From the NCBI RefSeq assembly GCF_900143535.1, contig NZ_FRFA01000011.1, forward strand, positions 27,044 to 91,043: a stretch of 64,000 bases of DNA. Direction: 5' to 3'. Below the pieces are notes generated by a model. It was given only the letters and a program-made list of their open reading frames with translations, had not been told where the DNA came from and searched no databases. How positions within the stretch are numbered: position 1 is the first letter of the stretch; each line of letters begins with the position of its first letter. The position numbers were made by a program, and so were the translations under genes. Source of the DNA: Tateyamaria sp. Alg231-49. GTDB lineage: Bacteria > Pseudomonadota > Alphaproteobacteria > Rhodobacterales > Rhodobacteraceae. Shown here piece after piece: positions 45,212 to 55,715 of the stretch.

Positions 45212-47205
45212 GGGCGAAGTTCGACGGCCACCCGGGCAGAACGGCCCGAAGCATCGATCACGGCAATGTCCGAAAATCCGGGCGATGTGAGATCGACCGA
45301 GAGTGTGCGTTGGCGTAAGCCCGATGTGATCGGCGCGCCGTTAAGCAACACTGTCAGCGGCAAGTGCCCCCCTTCCACTTTGACCATGGTACCCGCGTCC
45401 TCCAAGACAGCTCCATCCGGGGGGAAGCTTAGCACAGGGCCAGACGCATTGGGTTCGGCATGGCCGAAACGGCGCAAAGGCGCGGGCAGATCTGCCGTGG
45501 TTACAATCAGCGTGTCGGGCGACGGCGGCGGAGATGGGTCCAGCTCAGGTTTCAAGCGCCCGAACGCCTCAAACAACAACGGAGCTGCATGATCCGCGCC
45601 AAACGCACCCGGCACCGGCGTCCCGTCTGGCCGCCCGATCCAAACCCCAATCACGTGCCGTCCGTCATAACCAAACGCCCAGGCGTCCCGGTGTCCGTAA
45701 GATGTGCCGGTCTTGTAAGCCAACCCACCCTGGGCCCCAGCAGGCGGTGCGATGCCGCGCAAGATATCACCCACTTGCCATGCCGCGCGCGCTGCGATCA
45801 CCTGATCGGTGTGCGTTTCCTCATGCCGTTGGTCGCTGATCGAAACAGCTTTGCCCAGTTGCGCGAGTCCCGCATAGACCTTTGCGAGATCTTCGAGGCT
45901 TAACCCGACACCACCCAAAGCAATAGCAAGACCCGGTTTGCCACCAGGCAACACGGGTTCGGCACCAAATGCGCGCAAGCTTGCCATCAGGCGCTGCGGC
46001 CCAAGCCTGTCGGTCAACGCAACTGGCGGGATGTTCAAGGATTGCGCCAATGCGGTCCGCGCCGTCACATCCCCACGAAACTGCCCATCAAAGTTTTTCG
46101 GCGCATATCGCCCAAACCGCGTGGGTCGATCTGCAAATATGGTGTCAGGGTGCGCAAGCCCGCGATCAAAACCAAGCCCATATATCAACGGCTTTAGTGT
46201 CGAGCCGGGCGAGCGTTTTGCACGCGTCATATCGACAAAGCCAAGCGCGCCATGTGCATCCGAGTATTCAGGTGCGCCGACGCGGGCAAGGACCGCCCCA
46301 TTGTGGTGATCAACAACCATTAGCGCGACGGAAACGCCCGCCGCCTGATCCGCCGCATGCATTCGAACCAAAGTTTCCATCTGTTTCTGCACGGGTGCAT
46401 GCAAGGTGGTCACGAAACGCGTCTGGTTGGGCTGCTCGATGCGCAATGCATCCGCCAGATGCGGTGCAATACGCGGCAAAGGGCGCATGGCGCGCGGGAC
46501 ATCTGACTTGACCTGCGCTGCTCCGATCCGTTCAAGAACCCTGTCGCGGGCCATCCTTGCGGCATTTGGGTACCGGTCTGGCCGCCGGTTCTCGGGCGAC
46601 TGCGGCAGGGCCACCAACAATGCCGCCTCCGACGGAGACAGACGGGTTGGCTCTTTGCCGAACCAGACATGGGCTGCACTGCGCACTCCTTCGAACCGGC
46701 CACCATAGGGCGCATGTTGGAGGTATAGATGCAGGATGTCGGCTTTGCTCAGGGTCCGCTCCAAGGCCCAAGCCAACCGCATTTGGCGCAGCTTTCCGCG
46801 CAACGACCCAGTGCCGGAGTTTTCAAGCAATCGGGCTGTCTGCATTGTGAGCGTGGACCCGCCAGACACCACACGCCCATGAAAGGCCGCCTGTACGGCG
46901 GCGCGCATCATAGCCCGCACGTCGACTCCGTTGTGTCTGTAGTACCGCTTGTCCTCGTAAGCGATCAGCATGTCGGTCAGCGTGCTGTCCACAGTTCCCT
47001 GTGTCACGGCTAGGCGGATGCGCCCGTTCTCAACCGCGAACGCACGCATCAATGTGCCCTGATGGTCCTGCATTTCGACCGAGGTCTCGGTCAGCATTGC
47101 AGGCAGAACAGTGCGATCGACCCATTGATCCCAGACCGTCCAAATCACGCCGACACCCAGCAACAGAGCTGCAATCAACAAGAAAGGTCGGCGCGACTGC
47201 CTCAC
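45208..47205 (-). CDS. pbpC: Penicillin-binding protein 1C
   Basis: 665 residues. N-terminal anchor (about 7-27), GT51 transglycosylase with catalytic Glu in AYEDKRYYRHNGVD and SGGSTLTMQTARLL, transpeptidase with SxxK in SPGSTLKPLIYG, KTG in LAYKTGTSYGHRDAW, and a C-terminal BiPBP_C domain (about 560-660). A bifunctional peptidoglycan synthase of the PbpC class. GTG start overlaps the alpha-2-macroglobulin stop by 4 nt, the classical pbpC partner. Meets the moxR operon tail-to-tail. Confidence 0.95.
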   Translation of the reverse strand: MRQSRRPFLLIAALLLGVGVIWTVWDQWVDRTVLPAMLTETSVEMQDHQGTLMRAFAVENGRIRLAVTQGTVDSTLTDMLIAYEDKRYYRHNGVDVRAMMRAAVQAAFHGRVVSGGSTLTMQTARLLENSGTGSLRGKLRQMRLAWALERTLSKADILHLYLQHAPYGGRFEGVRSAAHVWFGKEPTRLSPSEAALLVALPQSPENRRPDRYPNAARMARDRVLERIGAAQVKSDVPRAMRPLPRIAPHLADALRIEQPNQTRFVTTLHAPVQKQMETLVRMHAADQAAGVSVALMVVDHHNGAVLARVGAPEYSDAHGALGFVDMTRAKRSPGSTLKPLIYGLGFDRGLAHPDTIFADRPTRFGRYAPKNFDGQFRGDVTARTALAQSLNIPPVALTDRLGPQRLMASLRAFGAEPVLPGGKPGLAIALGGVGLSLEDLAKVYAGLAQLGKAVSISDQRHEETHTDQVIAARAAWQVGDILRGIAPPAGAQGGLAYKTGTSYGHRDAWAFGYDGRHVIGVWIGRPDGTPVPGAFGADHAAPLLFEAFGRLKPELDPSPPPSPDTLIVTTADLPAPLRRFGHAEPNASGPVLSFPPDGAVLEDAGTMVKVEGGHLPLTVLLNGAPITSGLRQRTLSVDLTSPGFSDIAVIDASGRSARVAVELRP

Positions 47206-50200
47206 TCTGTCACCACTGTGCGACCTGTGTCTGTCACGGCGCGGTACTCAGCCCGGTACATATCCTCGACAGAGGCCGCGGGATGGTGAAAATCGCCGGG
47301 GCTGACGGCACGGGCGATATAGGCCAGTTCAAACGCTTCTTCACCGCGGTGATCCACTGCGGCCAAGAACCGGACACTGCGAAATTCGGCGTGTTGAGCA
47401 TCGGCCGGTGTCAGCCAATCTAGCCCACGCACATCCCCGGACCGCAGCAGATTTGGATTGTCGATCTCGATTCCAGCGGGCAGAGGATCATCAACCATCA
47501 ACCGCGCACCGACGGGCTCAAACGGAACGACGCGCAGAACAATCACGCGCCGTTCGCCGACGCGCCATGGTCCACTGACCAACGTGCCCTCCATATCGTA
47601 CTCGCTACGGGTGATCGCATAGCCATATCCGCCCGCCTCCGGTGGTGTTAGCGGGACGCCGTAGGTGGTCAGGGTCACATCCTGCGCGACGCCCGAAATA
47701 TTGCGGATCGCAGATGGCGCTTCACCGACACTACGGGTCTGCACCAATGGTCCTGCAACAGGCGCGTCATCGACGCTGAGCACCGCGACCCCAGATCCGC
47801 CCCGCAAGGCCTGAGACGCCATCAAAATTTGCGCCGCCTCTTGGGTCGAATACCGCCCCTGACTCGCTGTCAGTCCAGCAGCGAGTTGGGTCTGGTTAAC
47901 CGCTGTACTGCCTGCCTCAACTGCCAGATGCAGAAGACCTGCTGCATCCCGCAGCGCCGTGCCGTAGTCATCGCGCCACCCGGGTGTCTGGTCACTTGTC
48001 CGCTGCGCCAAATCTTGAGCAAGTTGGAACATCCGGTCGGCGCGGGACTGCTCTCCGTAGCTTGCCAAAGCCGCCCCCAATTGACCGCGCGCAAGAGGGG
48101 TCGAAAAGGCTTCTGCCTTGGTGTCAGCATAGTAACGAAGATCACCGATTGAAGCTGCACCAGCACGCGCCAGCACCAAAAGCGCATAGGCGATATCTTC
48201 GCCTCCTGTGTCAAAATCAGGCGCATAGTTGATACGATTGCGCAGGTTATCCAGCGCGATGCGTACGGCAGCATCTGGAACCTCGTATCCTTGCACCTGC
48301 GCGCGCGTGAGGAAATCAGTGACATACGCATCAAGCCAGAAGTCACCGGACCGCGCCTGCCATAGACCAAAGGCACCGTTGCTTGTTTGACGTGTCAGCA
48401 CCTGCGTGATGGCGCTTTCAACCCGTCCCCTGACCCCCTCAATGCCCGCAGCACTTGCCGTTTGCGGCAGATAGAGCAGGGGCAAAGCAGCGGACGTGAC
48501 CTGTTCAGTGCAGCCGTAAGGGTAGCGGTCCAGCTGCCGCAACAGGCCCGGCATGTCAAAGCGGGCAAGCGGACCGGCTGCGAGTGTCGCACTGGCAGTG
48601 TCACTGCGGAAGTTGGCGAATACGTTGTCATCGAAGGTCAGCACTTCACCCGCGCCAAGGGCAAAACGACGGGTTGTTGCAATCAGCGGATCATTCGCCC
48701 GCACACCAAGATTGAGATTCTTGGTCAGGACCGTTCCGTCCGGTGTTGTCAATGCAACCTCAATCCTGTGATCACCGGTGCCCAACGCAGAGACAGGAAG
48801 GGCCACTCGGACGGTTGCCCCATCACCAATATCAATCTGCGCAGGCGGCGGCCCCAAATCCAGACCCGAAGATTTGACCGACAGCGCCATTGGTCCCGAT
48901 GCGCCCGCCGCATGGACAAAATCGAGCATCACACGGCTCCTATCTCCGGGCGCAAGAAAGCGCGGGAGTGCCGCTGAAATCACAACCGGATCGCGCGCAA
49001 GCATGTCCGTTGACGCCTGACCGACACCAGTGTCGGACCAGGCCACCGCCATCAAGCGAACCGTTCCGTTGAAGTTTGGCCGCTGCACGGAGATGGTGGC
49101 GCTGCCGTCAGCGTTCAGTGCGACCGGTCCGGAAAACACAGCCATGACCGCTTCGGTCGGTGGCGGCCCGGCGCGCTCCATACCGCGATTTGCATCCCCG
49201 CCCGAACGGACGCTGCCCATGGCCCCGGTGCTTGTATCAATCAGCCGCCCGTACAAATCGCGCAACTCGACCCCAAGTCTTCGTTGCCCGAAGTAGTGCC
49301 CTTGCGGGTCCGGGGCGTCAAAACGCGTAAGGTTCAGGATGCCCACATCAACGGCCGCCAAAGTGACAAAGCCCGTCGCACCGTTGAGGCCGTCGACCCG
49401 GACAGTCACATTGGTCTTACCCACCTGACCATTGACTGCTTCGGGTGCGTCAATGCGGACCTTCAACGCTTGGTCGCCGGGGTCGACCTGCGCGTGGGCA
49501 ACACCCAGAACACGCGATGGCCCACGCGTTTGGGTACCATTACGCAGGATAGATGCGGCGACATACGCTCCCGTACCCCATGCTTCAGTGACAGAAAGCG
49601 GAAGAACGAACTCTCCCTCGGTAACAGGCACCGCCTGACGGGAGATCACACCGCTTGAGAGCACAGAGACCAACGCCGTGCCATCAAATGGAGCGACCAA
49701 TCGCAACTGTGCGACCTCTCCGACGCTGTAGGAGGTTGCGTCCAATGAAAGGGCAAGGCGATCAGGCGTCGCGCTGCTGTCTACACCACCATACCAGCCT
49801 GACGAAAAACTAACGGAACTAGCGCTGAATGCGCCACCCTGCGCCTCGACGACCAGTTCGTAATCCCCCCATTCGGTCGCAACTTGTAGCCCTTGTGGAG
49901 TCGCATTCAGTTCAAGCTCTCCACGCGCCACACGGATGCGTCTGGTTACCGGTTCCCAGTTCCAGTTTCCGTAAAGCTGATACCACTGGTATCGAGTTTC
50001 GATCTTGTTCACCGTCCACTGGACTGGCAGATTATCCGCGCCAACGGCCACCAGATCGAAGATTGCTGTGCCTCCTTCTGGCAAAACATCGTCAAACCCC
50101 GGACGAATGCCAATCACTGGGCCATTTGAGGCAACTGGGCGCGTTAAGGCTTGTTCAACAGGGCGCCCGCCATTGTCCGAAACCCGCACTGTTGCGACGG

Positions 50201-52583
50201 CCTCAAGCAAGACTCCTTCCGCCTCCACATCCGGCAACTCAAATTGCACGCGCGCCGCGCCATCCTCGTCTGTGCGACCGCCGTCAAAGTACTGGCTTTG
50301 ACCAGAGAACTGAGCATCAAAGCGACCGAACAGATACCCGGGCCATCCTTCAACGCTGTCTCTCCGTCGCAGGCGGATATCACCCTCGATCGCCAGATCA
50401 GCGCCGGGCGCGCCAAAAAGGTATTGCGCATCGACCTGCAAACGCGGCAGAGCAACCGGGTCAATCGCGCCTTCATCCATGTTCAACGTGACGGCGATGC
50501 GATCAGGTATGAAATCCTCCACCAGCACGGTTGTGGTTGCCAATGGAGGGGCGTCCAGATCGCCCATCACTGCGATGCGCCACGTGCCGCGCGGTGCGCT
50601 CGCGGCAAGCGGCAAAGCCAGCACATGCCCCCCTGCCTGTCCCGCCCCACTGACGACACGCGTGTACTCAACCCCGTCCGGACGGCTCAGGATCGCCGTC
50701 ACTGGCAGGCCCTCAATTGCTTGCACCCGCACGTCGCGAGCAAGAGCCGTCGCATAGATCGTGGCTCCGGGGCGGTAGGCGCCACGATCGGTGGTCAAAA
50801 AGAGATCAATTGGTGGCGCGGGCGGACGCCCCTCAACCCCGCGATCAGACAAATCGAAGGCAGGATCGGTCAAAGGCAGAAAAACGAAATCATCGCCTGT
50901 CTCGACCTGTAGTAACGCAGGGGCCGCCGCGCCGCGCCCTCGGGTGAGACCGGGTGCGAAACTGGCAAAGCCGTCTGCATCCGTCACGGCGCTGCCGAGC
51001 ACCGCATTGGCATTCGAAATCAGTTTTACGTCGGCCCCTGCTATTGCCCCGGTATCGCTGAGGGCTCGGACGGCCGCTGTCAGACCATCATTCCCCTGCC
51101 ATGTGCTGACCCCAAGATCAGACAGAACAAACCACTGCGACGCTGTGAGAACTTCGTAAACGTCACTGCCCGGTATACGCGCACTGAGCACATAGATACC
51201 CGTCGGTTGATCCTTGAGCACATCGCCAAGAGGCAGTCGCGTCTGCACCTCTTGGTTTAACACGCTCTCAACTTGACCTGTCCCGCGCCAAACTTCTTGT
51301 GCGATCTCTTGGTCAAACTGATCCTGCTGCCATCGCGACAAGGGGCGTCCAAAGAAGTCGGCCTTGAGTGACTGGACGAGATTTCGATCACTGACCCTCG
51401 AAAGAACCAAATCGACAGTTTCGAGGTTCACGGTCTCGATTGGCACGCTGGCACCAGCATTGCGCGGCAGCACATAGGCACGGCCCGCAAAGCGGATTGC
51501 CGGTGCGCGATCCCGAACATACAGAGTCAGAGGAACGTCCTTGTGCAGCACCTCTCCGTTCGCGCTCGGCAGACCCGAACGAAGGGTCAATTGATACCGT
51601 TCACCATGTGTGGCGCCGTCCAGACACAATTCGCGGTCACTGACTTGGGGGACCAAACCCTGTACTTGGCTGCGCACAAAGGGGTCGTAATCCACGCCTG
51701 CTTGCACCAGCGGTTCCGAAAATGTCGCACAAATCCGAGGTTGGGCGGCATCACTTTCAACCCGTGTATCAATAACCCGGAACCCGTACTTGGCGACTGC
51801 ATCATCGAGTGCAGCAGCAATATCGTCACGCGGTTGCAAAGACTGAGCAAGACGCAGCGCCGGGATCATGTCCCGCCCTCGCCCATTGGCATCAAGAGCT
51901 TCAGCCAGACCTTGCAACGCACTGGCCTGCCCGCCCGGACTTGCGCTGCGCAGAAAGGCGTTGAGCGCAGCGGGCACTGCATCACGACGGCCCTGATTGC
52001 GCACACGGTTCGGCGTCTGATCTCCAAGGCGAAGGGCAATGTAGGCATAGCGTGACCACAGATCAGGCGCGTCACTCAATGCAATGGCCGCGCCTGTCCA
52101 GTTCAGTGCGCCAACGCGATCCCCACGATCCCACGACGCGCGGGATGCGGCCAGCAACGCCTCAACTGTCTGGCCATTGACCGGATGGCGGGCCCCAACA
52201 GCTTGGGCAAGTTCAAGGGCCGCTGCACTGTCCTGGTCTGATGCACCAAGTGTCGCCGCGCGGGCGATAGCAGCCTGTTTCAACCCAGGATCGGTGGACA
52301 AACGGGTCGCCGAAACTGCGCCGGCATAGGGTTGTTGATCCGAGATCGCGGATTTTGGAAAACAGGCGTTTGACCGGCTGTTGAAGGTAAAGGCGACACA
52401 TTGCGAATCCGCGCTGCATGCACGCTGGCATGCTGGGAATGTGGTATCGAACAGAGCGGTGCGATCGGCTCCGAAGAAGTCCATGTCTTGCGTTAAAACA
52501 TAACGTTGATCCGGGATCACTGCTTGGGCAAAGGCGGTGCTGCTCCAGACAAGAACAAGGCAAATCAGACCAAAAAAACGCAT
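47202..52583 (-). CDS. Alpha-2-macroglobulin family protein with N-terminal PAN domain
   Basis: 1793 residues. Signal peptide 1-19 without a lipobox (AFAQAV), so it is periplasmic rather than a lipoprotein. Residues about 25-75 form a PAN/apple-like domain with paired Cys (PACQRACSADSQCVAF). MG-type domains with the A2M_N and A2M regions follow. The thioester motif GCTEQ is intact (Cys about 1358, in YPYGCTEQVTSAALP), so it should trap proteases covalently. The C-terminal thioester domain ends near the stop. The start at MRFFGLI has GGAG at 9 nt. Co-operonic with pbpC, giving a protease inhibitor for envelope defence and peptidoglycan repair. Confidence 0.95.
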   Translation of the reverse strand: MRFFGLICLVLVWSSTAFAQAVIPDQRYVLTQDMDFFGADRTALFDTTFPACQRACSADSQCVAFTFNSRSNACFPKSAISDQQPYAGAVSATRLSTDPGLKQAAIARAATLGASDQDSAAALELAQAVGARHPVNGQTVEALLAASRASWDRGDRVGALNWTGAAIALSDAPDLWSRYAYIALRLGDQTPNRVRNQGRRDAVPAALNAFLRSASPGGQASALQGLAEALDANGRGRDMIPALRLAQSLQPRDDIAAALDDAVAKYGFRVIDTRVESDAAQPRICATFSEPLVQAGVDYDPFVRSQVQGLVPQVSDRELCLDGATHGERYQLTLRSGLPSANGEVLHKDVPLTLYVRDRAPAIRFAGRAYVLPRNAGASVPIETVNLETVDLVLSRVSDRNLVQSLKADFFGRPLSRWQQDQFDQEIAQEVWRGTGQVESVLNQEVQTRLPLGDVLKDQPTGIYVLSARIPGSDVYEVLTASQWFVLSDLGVSTWQGNDGLTAAVRALSDTGAIAGADVKLISNANAVLGSAVTDADGFASFAPGLTRGRGAAAPALLQVETGDDFVFLPLTDPAFDLSDRGVEGRPPAPPIDLFLTTDRGAYRPGATIYATALARDVRVQAIEGLPVTAILSRPDGVEYTRVVSGAGQAGGHVLALPLAASAPRGTWRIAVMGDLDAPPLATTTVLVEDFIPDRIAVTLNMDEGAIDPVALPRLQVDAQYLFGAPGADLAIEGDIRLRRRDSVEGWPGYLFGRFDAQFSGQSQYFDGGRTDEDGAARVQFELPDVEAEGVLLEAVATVRVSDNGGRPVEQALTRPVASNGPVIGIRPGFDDVLPEGGTAIFDLVAVGADNLPVQWTVNKIETRYQWYQLYGNWNWEPVTRRIRVARGELELNATPQGLQVATEWGDYELVVEAQGGAFSASSVSFSSGWYGGVDSSATPDRLALSLDATSYSVGEVAQLRLVAPFDGTALVSVLSSGVISRQAVPVTEGEFVLPLSVTEAWGTGAYVAASILRNGTQTRGPSRVLGVAHAQVDPGDQALKVRIDAPEAVNGQVGKTNVTVRVDGLNGATGFVTLAAVDVGILNLTRFDAPDPQGHYFGQRRLGVELRDLYGRLIDTSTGAMGSVRSGGDANRGMERAGPPPTEAVMAVFSGPVALNADGSATISVQRPNFNGTVRLMAVAWSDTGVGQASTDMLARDPVVISAALPRFLAPGDRSRVMLDFVHAAGASGPMALSVKSSGLDLGPPPAQIDIGDGATVRVALPVSALGTGDHRIEVALTTPDGTVLTKNLNLGVRANDPLIATTRRFALGAGEVLTFDDNVFANFRSDTASATLAAGPLARFDMPGLLRQLDRYPYGCTEQVTSAALPLLYLPQTASAAGIEGVRGRVESAITQVLTRQTSNGAFGLWQARSGDFWLDAYVTDFLTRAQVQGYEVPDAAVRIALDNLRNRINYAPDFDTGGEDIAYALLVLARAGAASIGDLRYYADTKAEAFSTPLARGQLGAALASYGEQSRADRMFQLAQDLAQRTSDQTPGWRDDYGTALRDAAGLLHLAVEAGSTAVNQTQLAAGLTASQGRYSTQEAAQILMASQALRGGSGVAVLSVDDAPVAGPLVQTRSVGEAPSAIRNISGVAQDVTLTTYGVPLTPPEAGGYGYAITRSEYDMEGTLVSGPWRVGERRVIVLRVVPFEPVGARLMVDDPLPAGIEIDNPNLLRSGDVRGLDWLTPADAQHAEFRSVRFLAAVDHRGEEAFELAYIARAVSPGDFHHPAASVEDMYRAEYRAVTDTGRTVVTE

Positions 52584-52734
52584 GCCAAATCTCCGGAGCA
52601 ATAGGAACGCAAGACATCCCCAACCTGCCACGCCCGAGGCGCAGCATGCAAATGTTTCGACGACCGCGGGTTAAGTCGATCTTCACCCTGACCGTGACAT
52701 AGGGGAACCACGTGGTTTTTGGCGGAGCAACGAA

Positions 52735-54927
52735 ATGAGCCTGGCAAACAAGCTGGCCCTGGAACGGCGTGGTCGACTAGCGGCTGAACGACTTTTGGAG
52801 CTCAAGGAAGCAGAATTGTCTGCCGCCAATCGCAAGCTTGGGCGCCATGCAGCGGCATTGCAGGGCGAAATCGTGGAAACACGGGCCGAAGTGGCGAATT
52901 TCAAAACCGAAAACGAGCGGGTCAAATCCGAACTCGGGCAAGCCAAGCAAAAAGTCGAAATCGCTGAACGGCGCTTGTGGCATTCGGTTCAGACAATCAC
53001 AGACGGCTTTGCGTTTTTTAATTCCGACAATCGAATGATTGCCGCCAACAGCAGTTACCTAGCGGCGTTTGATGGTCTCGAGGTGATCCGACCGGGTGTG
53101 CACTACGTCACTATCCTGCAGTCGTTGACAGATGAAGGAATCATAGACACCGGAAAATTGACCCCTGAGGCATGGCGCGAATTGATGACGGAACGGTGGC
53201 TGCAGCCCCAGCCAGAGCCGATCACCGTCCGCCTTTGGAACAACCAATATATCAAACTCGTCGATCGACGCGGACATGGCGGCGACATCGTCTCGCTTGG
53301 CCTGAACATCACCGAAGCCGTTCAATACGAAAAACAACTAAAATCCGCCCAAGCCGAAGCTGAGGCCGCCAGTCGCGCCAAATCTACGTTTCTGGCCAAC
53401 ATGAGCCACGAAATCCGCACGCCCATGAATGGAGTCGTGGGCATGGCCGAACTGCTATGCGACACCGGGTTGAGTGAAGAACAACAGCTCTATGTCGAAA
53501 CAATTAAGAAATCCGGCGAAGCCTTGCTCGTGATCATCAACGACGTCCTCGACTATTCCAAGATCGAAGCGCAGAAGCTGCAGTTACACCCTGAGCCTTT
53601 CGATCTGGAACGGTGCATTCATGATGTGATCATGCTTCTGCAACCCTCGACCCGGGAAAAGAACCTGACTTTGCTGGTGGATTTCGACCTCTTCTTGCCT
53701 ACTGTTTATGTCGGCGATCCGGGGCGCATACGCCAAGTGTTGACCAACCTGATAGGCAATGCGGTCAAATTCACGTCCAAGGGACATGTGCTTGTGCGGG
53801 TCACGGGTGTTCCCGATCTCGAAAATGGCCAGGCGGTCGTCAACATTGCCATCGAAGACACAGGGATTGGCATCCCAGATGGCAAGATCAACCACATCTT
53901 TGGCGAGTTCAATCAGGTCGAAAACGAACGCAATCGCCAGTTTGATGGTACTGGGCTGGGTCTTGCCATCTCTAAACGCCTCGTCGACCTGATGCGTGGT
54001 GAGATGTGGGTCACAAGTGAGGATGGCATCGGGTCATGCTTTGGCTTTATGGTACCTTTTGAGTTGGGCACAACTGAACTGCCCGCCCATCCGCCCGTGC
54101 CGGAAGGGTTGCGGCGCATGTTGGTGGTCGATGACATCGAGGCGAACCGCACAATCTTACAAAGACAATTGGAACAGATTGGGATGGGCGTTGTCACATG
54201 CGCCAATGCCAAGGAAGCGTTGGAGCAACTCGACCAAATAGATCTGGTGTTGACCGATCACAACATGCCCGGAATGGACGGGCTCGAGTTGGCAGAAGCC
54301 ATCCGTGCCACGGGCTCTGAGGTGCCGATCATCCTGCTCAGTTCCAATACAACCTATGCCGCAAACGACCCCGGTGCAAAGCATGTGCACGCGATCCTGC
54401 AAAAACCCTTGCCGCGCGCAGACCTTTTTTCCCATCTGCAATCTGTAGGCCCATTGTTGGGAAACCAGAAAAGCGCCACGCCCACATCAGCCCCGGAAGC
54501 ACGCAAAATGCGGGTTCTGGCTGCTGAGGACAACAAAACCAATCAGCTTGTTTTCCGAAAGATGGTCAAGGATGCCGACATCGATCTCAAGTTTGCAGGC
54601 AACGGAGTAGAAGTGGTCGAGCTGTTCCAAAGCTTCAAACCCGACATGATTTTCATGGACATCTCGATGCCCAAAATGGATGGGAAAGAGGCGGCTACCA
54701 AAATACGCGAGATCGAAAAAGAGACAGGTGGGCATATCCCCATCGTCGCTTTGACTGCACACGCGATGGACGGTGATGATCAGGGCATTCTAGCAAGCGG
54801 CATTGACCATTACTTGACCAAACCTCTGCGCAAGCCAGAGATACACTCCAAACTCAGGGAACTATGTCCGGCGGAGGCCTGCCACCCGTTGCTGGAAGAG
54901 AACGTTGCTGAGCTTCAAGCGGGGTAA
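52735..54927 (+). CDS. Soluble hybrid histidine kinase with two receiver domains
   Basis: 730 residues and no membrane segment. An N-terminal coiled coil (about 1-85; alternating Leu/Ala/Glu/Lys) is followed by a PAS-like sensor (about 85-195; [20 protein letters not shown]), HisKA with His225 in [11 protein letters not shown], an HATPase ([27 protein letters not shown]), REC1 with phospho-acceptor Asp508 ([11 protein letters not shown]) and REC2 with Asp642 ([12 protein letters not shown]). No HPt domain is present, so phosphate must pass to another protein. Cytoplasmic sensing is likely. Its 3' end overlaps convergent yaaA by 13 nt. Confidence 0.94.
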   Translation: MSLANKLALERRGRLAAERLLELKEAELSAANRKLGRHAAALQGEIVETRAEVANFKTENERVKSELGQAKQKVEIAERRLWHSVQTITDGFAFFNSDNRMIAANSSYLAAFDGLEVIRPGVHYVTILQSLTDEGIIDTGKLTPEAWRELMTERWLQPQPEPITVRLWNNQYIKLVDRRGHGGDIVSLGLNITEAVQYEKQLKSAQAEAEAASRAKSTFLANMSHEIRTPMNGVVGMAELLCDTGLSEEQQLYVETIKKSGEALLVIINDVLDYSKIEAQKLQLHPEPFDLERCIHDVIMLLQPSTREKNLTLLVDFDLFLPTVYVGDPGRIRQVLTNLIGNAVKFTSKGHVLVRVTGVPDLENGQAVVNIAIEDTGIGIPDGKINHIFGEFNQVENERNRQFDGTGLGLAISKRLVDLMRGEMWVTSEDGIGSCFGFMVPFELGTTELPAHPPVPEGLRRMLVVDDIEANRTILQRQLEQIGMGVVTCANAKEALEQLDQIDLVLTDHNMPGMDGLELAEAIRATGSEVPIILLSSNTTYAANDPGAKHVHAILQKPLPRADLFSHLQSVGPLLGNQKSATPTSAPEARKMRVLAAEDNKTNQLVFRKMVKDADIDLKFAGNGVEVVELFQSFKPDMIFMDISMPKMDGKEAATKIREIEKETGGHIPIVALTAHAMDGDDQGILASGIDHYLTKPLRKPEIHSKLRELCPAEACHPLLEENVAELQAG

Positions 54928-55685
54928 GGACGGACAAACACCAACCGCTGATCGTCAGAGGCCTTCGGTTGGTACCGATATCCGTCCGTCTCAAAGGCGC
55001 GCAATCCATCTAGATCACGCACCTCGTTTTGCACCACATGCCGCGCCATTGCGCCGCGAGCCCGTTTTGCAAAGAAACTTACAATCTTGGGCCCCGCCCC
55101 TTTGTCTTCCATGAACACCGGCGTGATCACTTGCGGCTTAAGCGTCTTGAGCGGAACGGCACCAAAGTACTCCTGACTAGCGCAATTCACGAGCATATCT
55201 GTTCCGACGGCGTCAGCCTGCAGATTGATCGCTTTGGCAATTTCACCCCGCCAATAATCATAAAGCGACGTCCCACGCCGCGTCTTGAGCTTGCTTCCCA
55301 TTTCCAATCGGTACGGCTGGATCGCATCAAGCGGGCGCAGCAGGCCGTACAAACCCGACAAAATCCGCAGATGATCCTGAGCGTAGGCCACTTGATCGTC
55401 TGTCAGCGTTCCGGCTTCCAGGCCCTGATATGTATCGCCCGCAAAGGCAAACATCGCAGGGCGGGTCGTTTCGACATCAGGCACTTCTTCAAACGCAGCA
55501 AACCGGTCGCGGTTCAACCGAGCCAGATCGTCGCTCAGATCCATCAGCCCTTTCAATTTGCCCAATGTAAGGTTCCGCGCGGTACGGGCCAGACGCACTG
55601 CGTCTTCCTGCATCGCAGGTGCGGTTGATTGCACTTGCTGCTCTGCCCAATCCAACCGCTTGGCGGGGGAAATTACCACCAGCAT
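54915..55685 (-). CDS. yaaA: YaaA family peroxide stress protein
   Basis: 256 residues, typical YaaA: MLVVISPAKRLDW at the start, PAMFAFAGDTYQGLEA, DHLRILSGLYGLLRPLD, YRLEMGSKLKTRRGTSLYDYW (landmarks shown), LVNCASQEYF and KRARGAMARHVV. YaaA lowers intracellular iron under peroxide stress. Lies 30 nt downstream of recQ on the same strand and overlaps the convergent kinase gene. Confidence 0.95.
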   Translation of the reverse strand: MLVVISPAKRLDWAEQQVQSTAPAMQEDAVRLARTARNLTLGKLKGLMDLSDDLARLNRDRFAAFEEVPDVETTRPAMFAFAGDTYQGLEAGTLTDDQVAYAQDHLRILSGLYGLLRPLDAIQPYRLEMGSKLKTRRGTSLYDYWRGEIAKAINLQADAVGTDMLVNCASQEYFGAVPLKTLKPQVITPVFMEDKGAGPKIVSFFAKRARGAMARHVVQNEVRDLDGLRAFETDGYRYQPKASDDQRLVFVRPYPA

Positions 55686-55715
55686 ATCACCACTCCCATT
55701 CCGTTTGGTGCTGAT

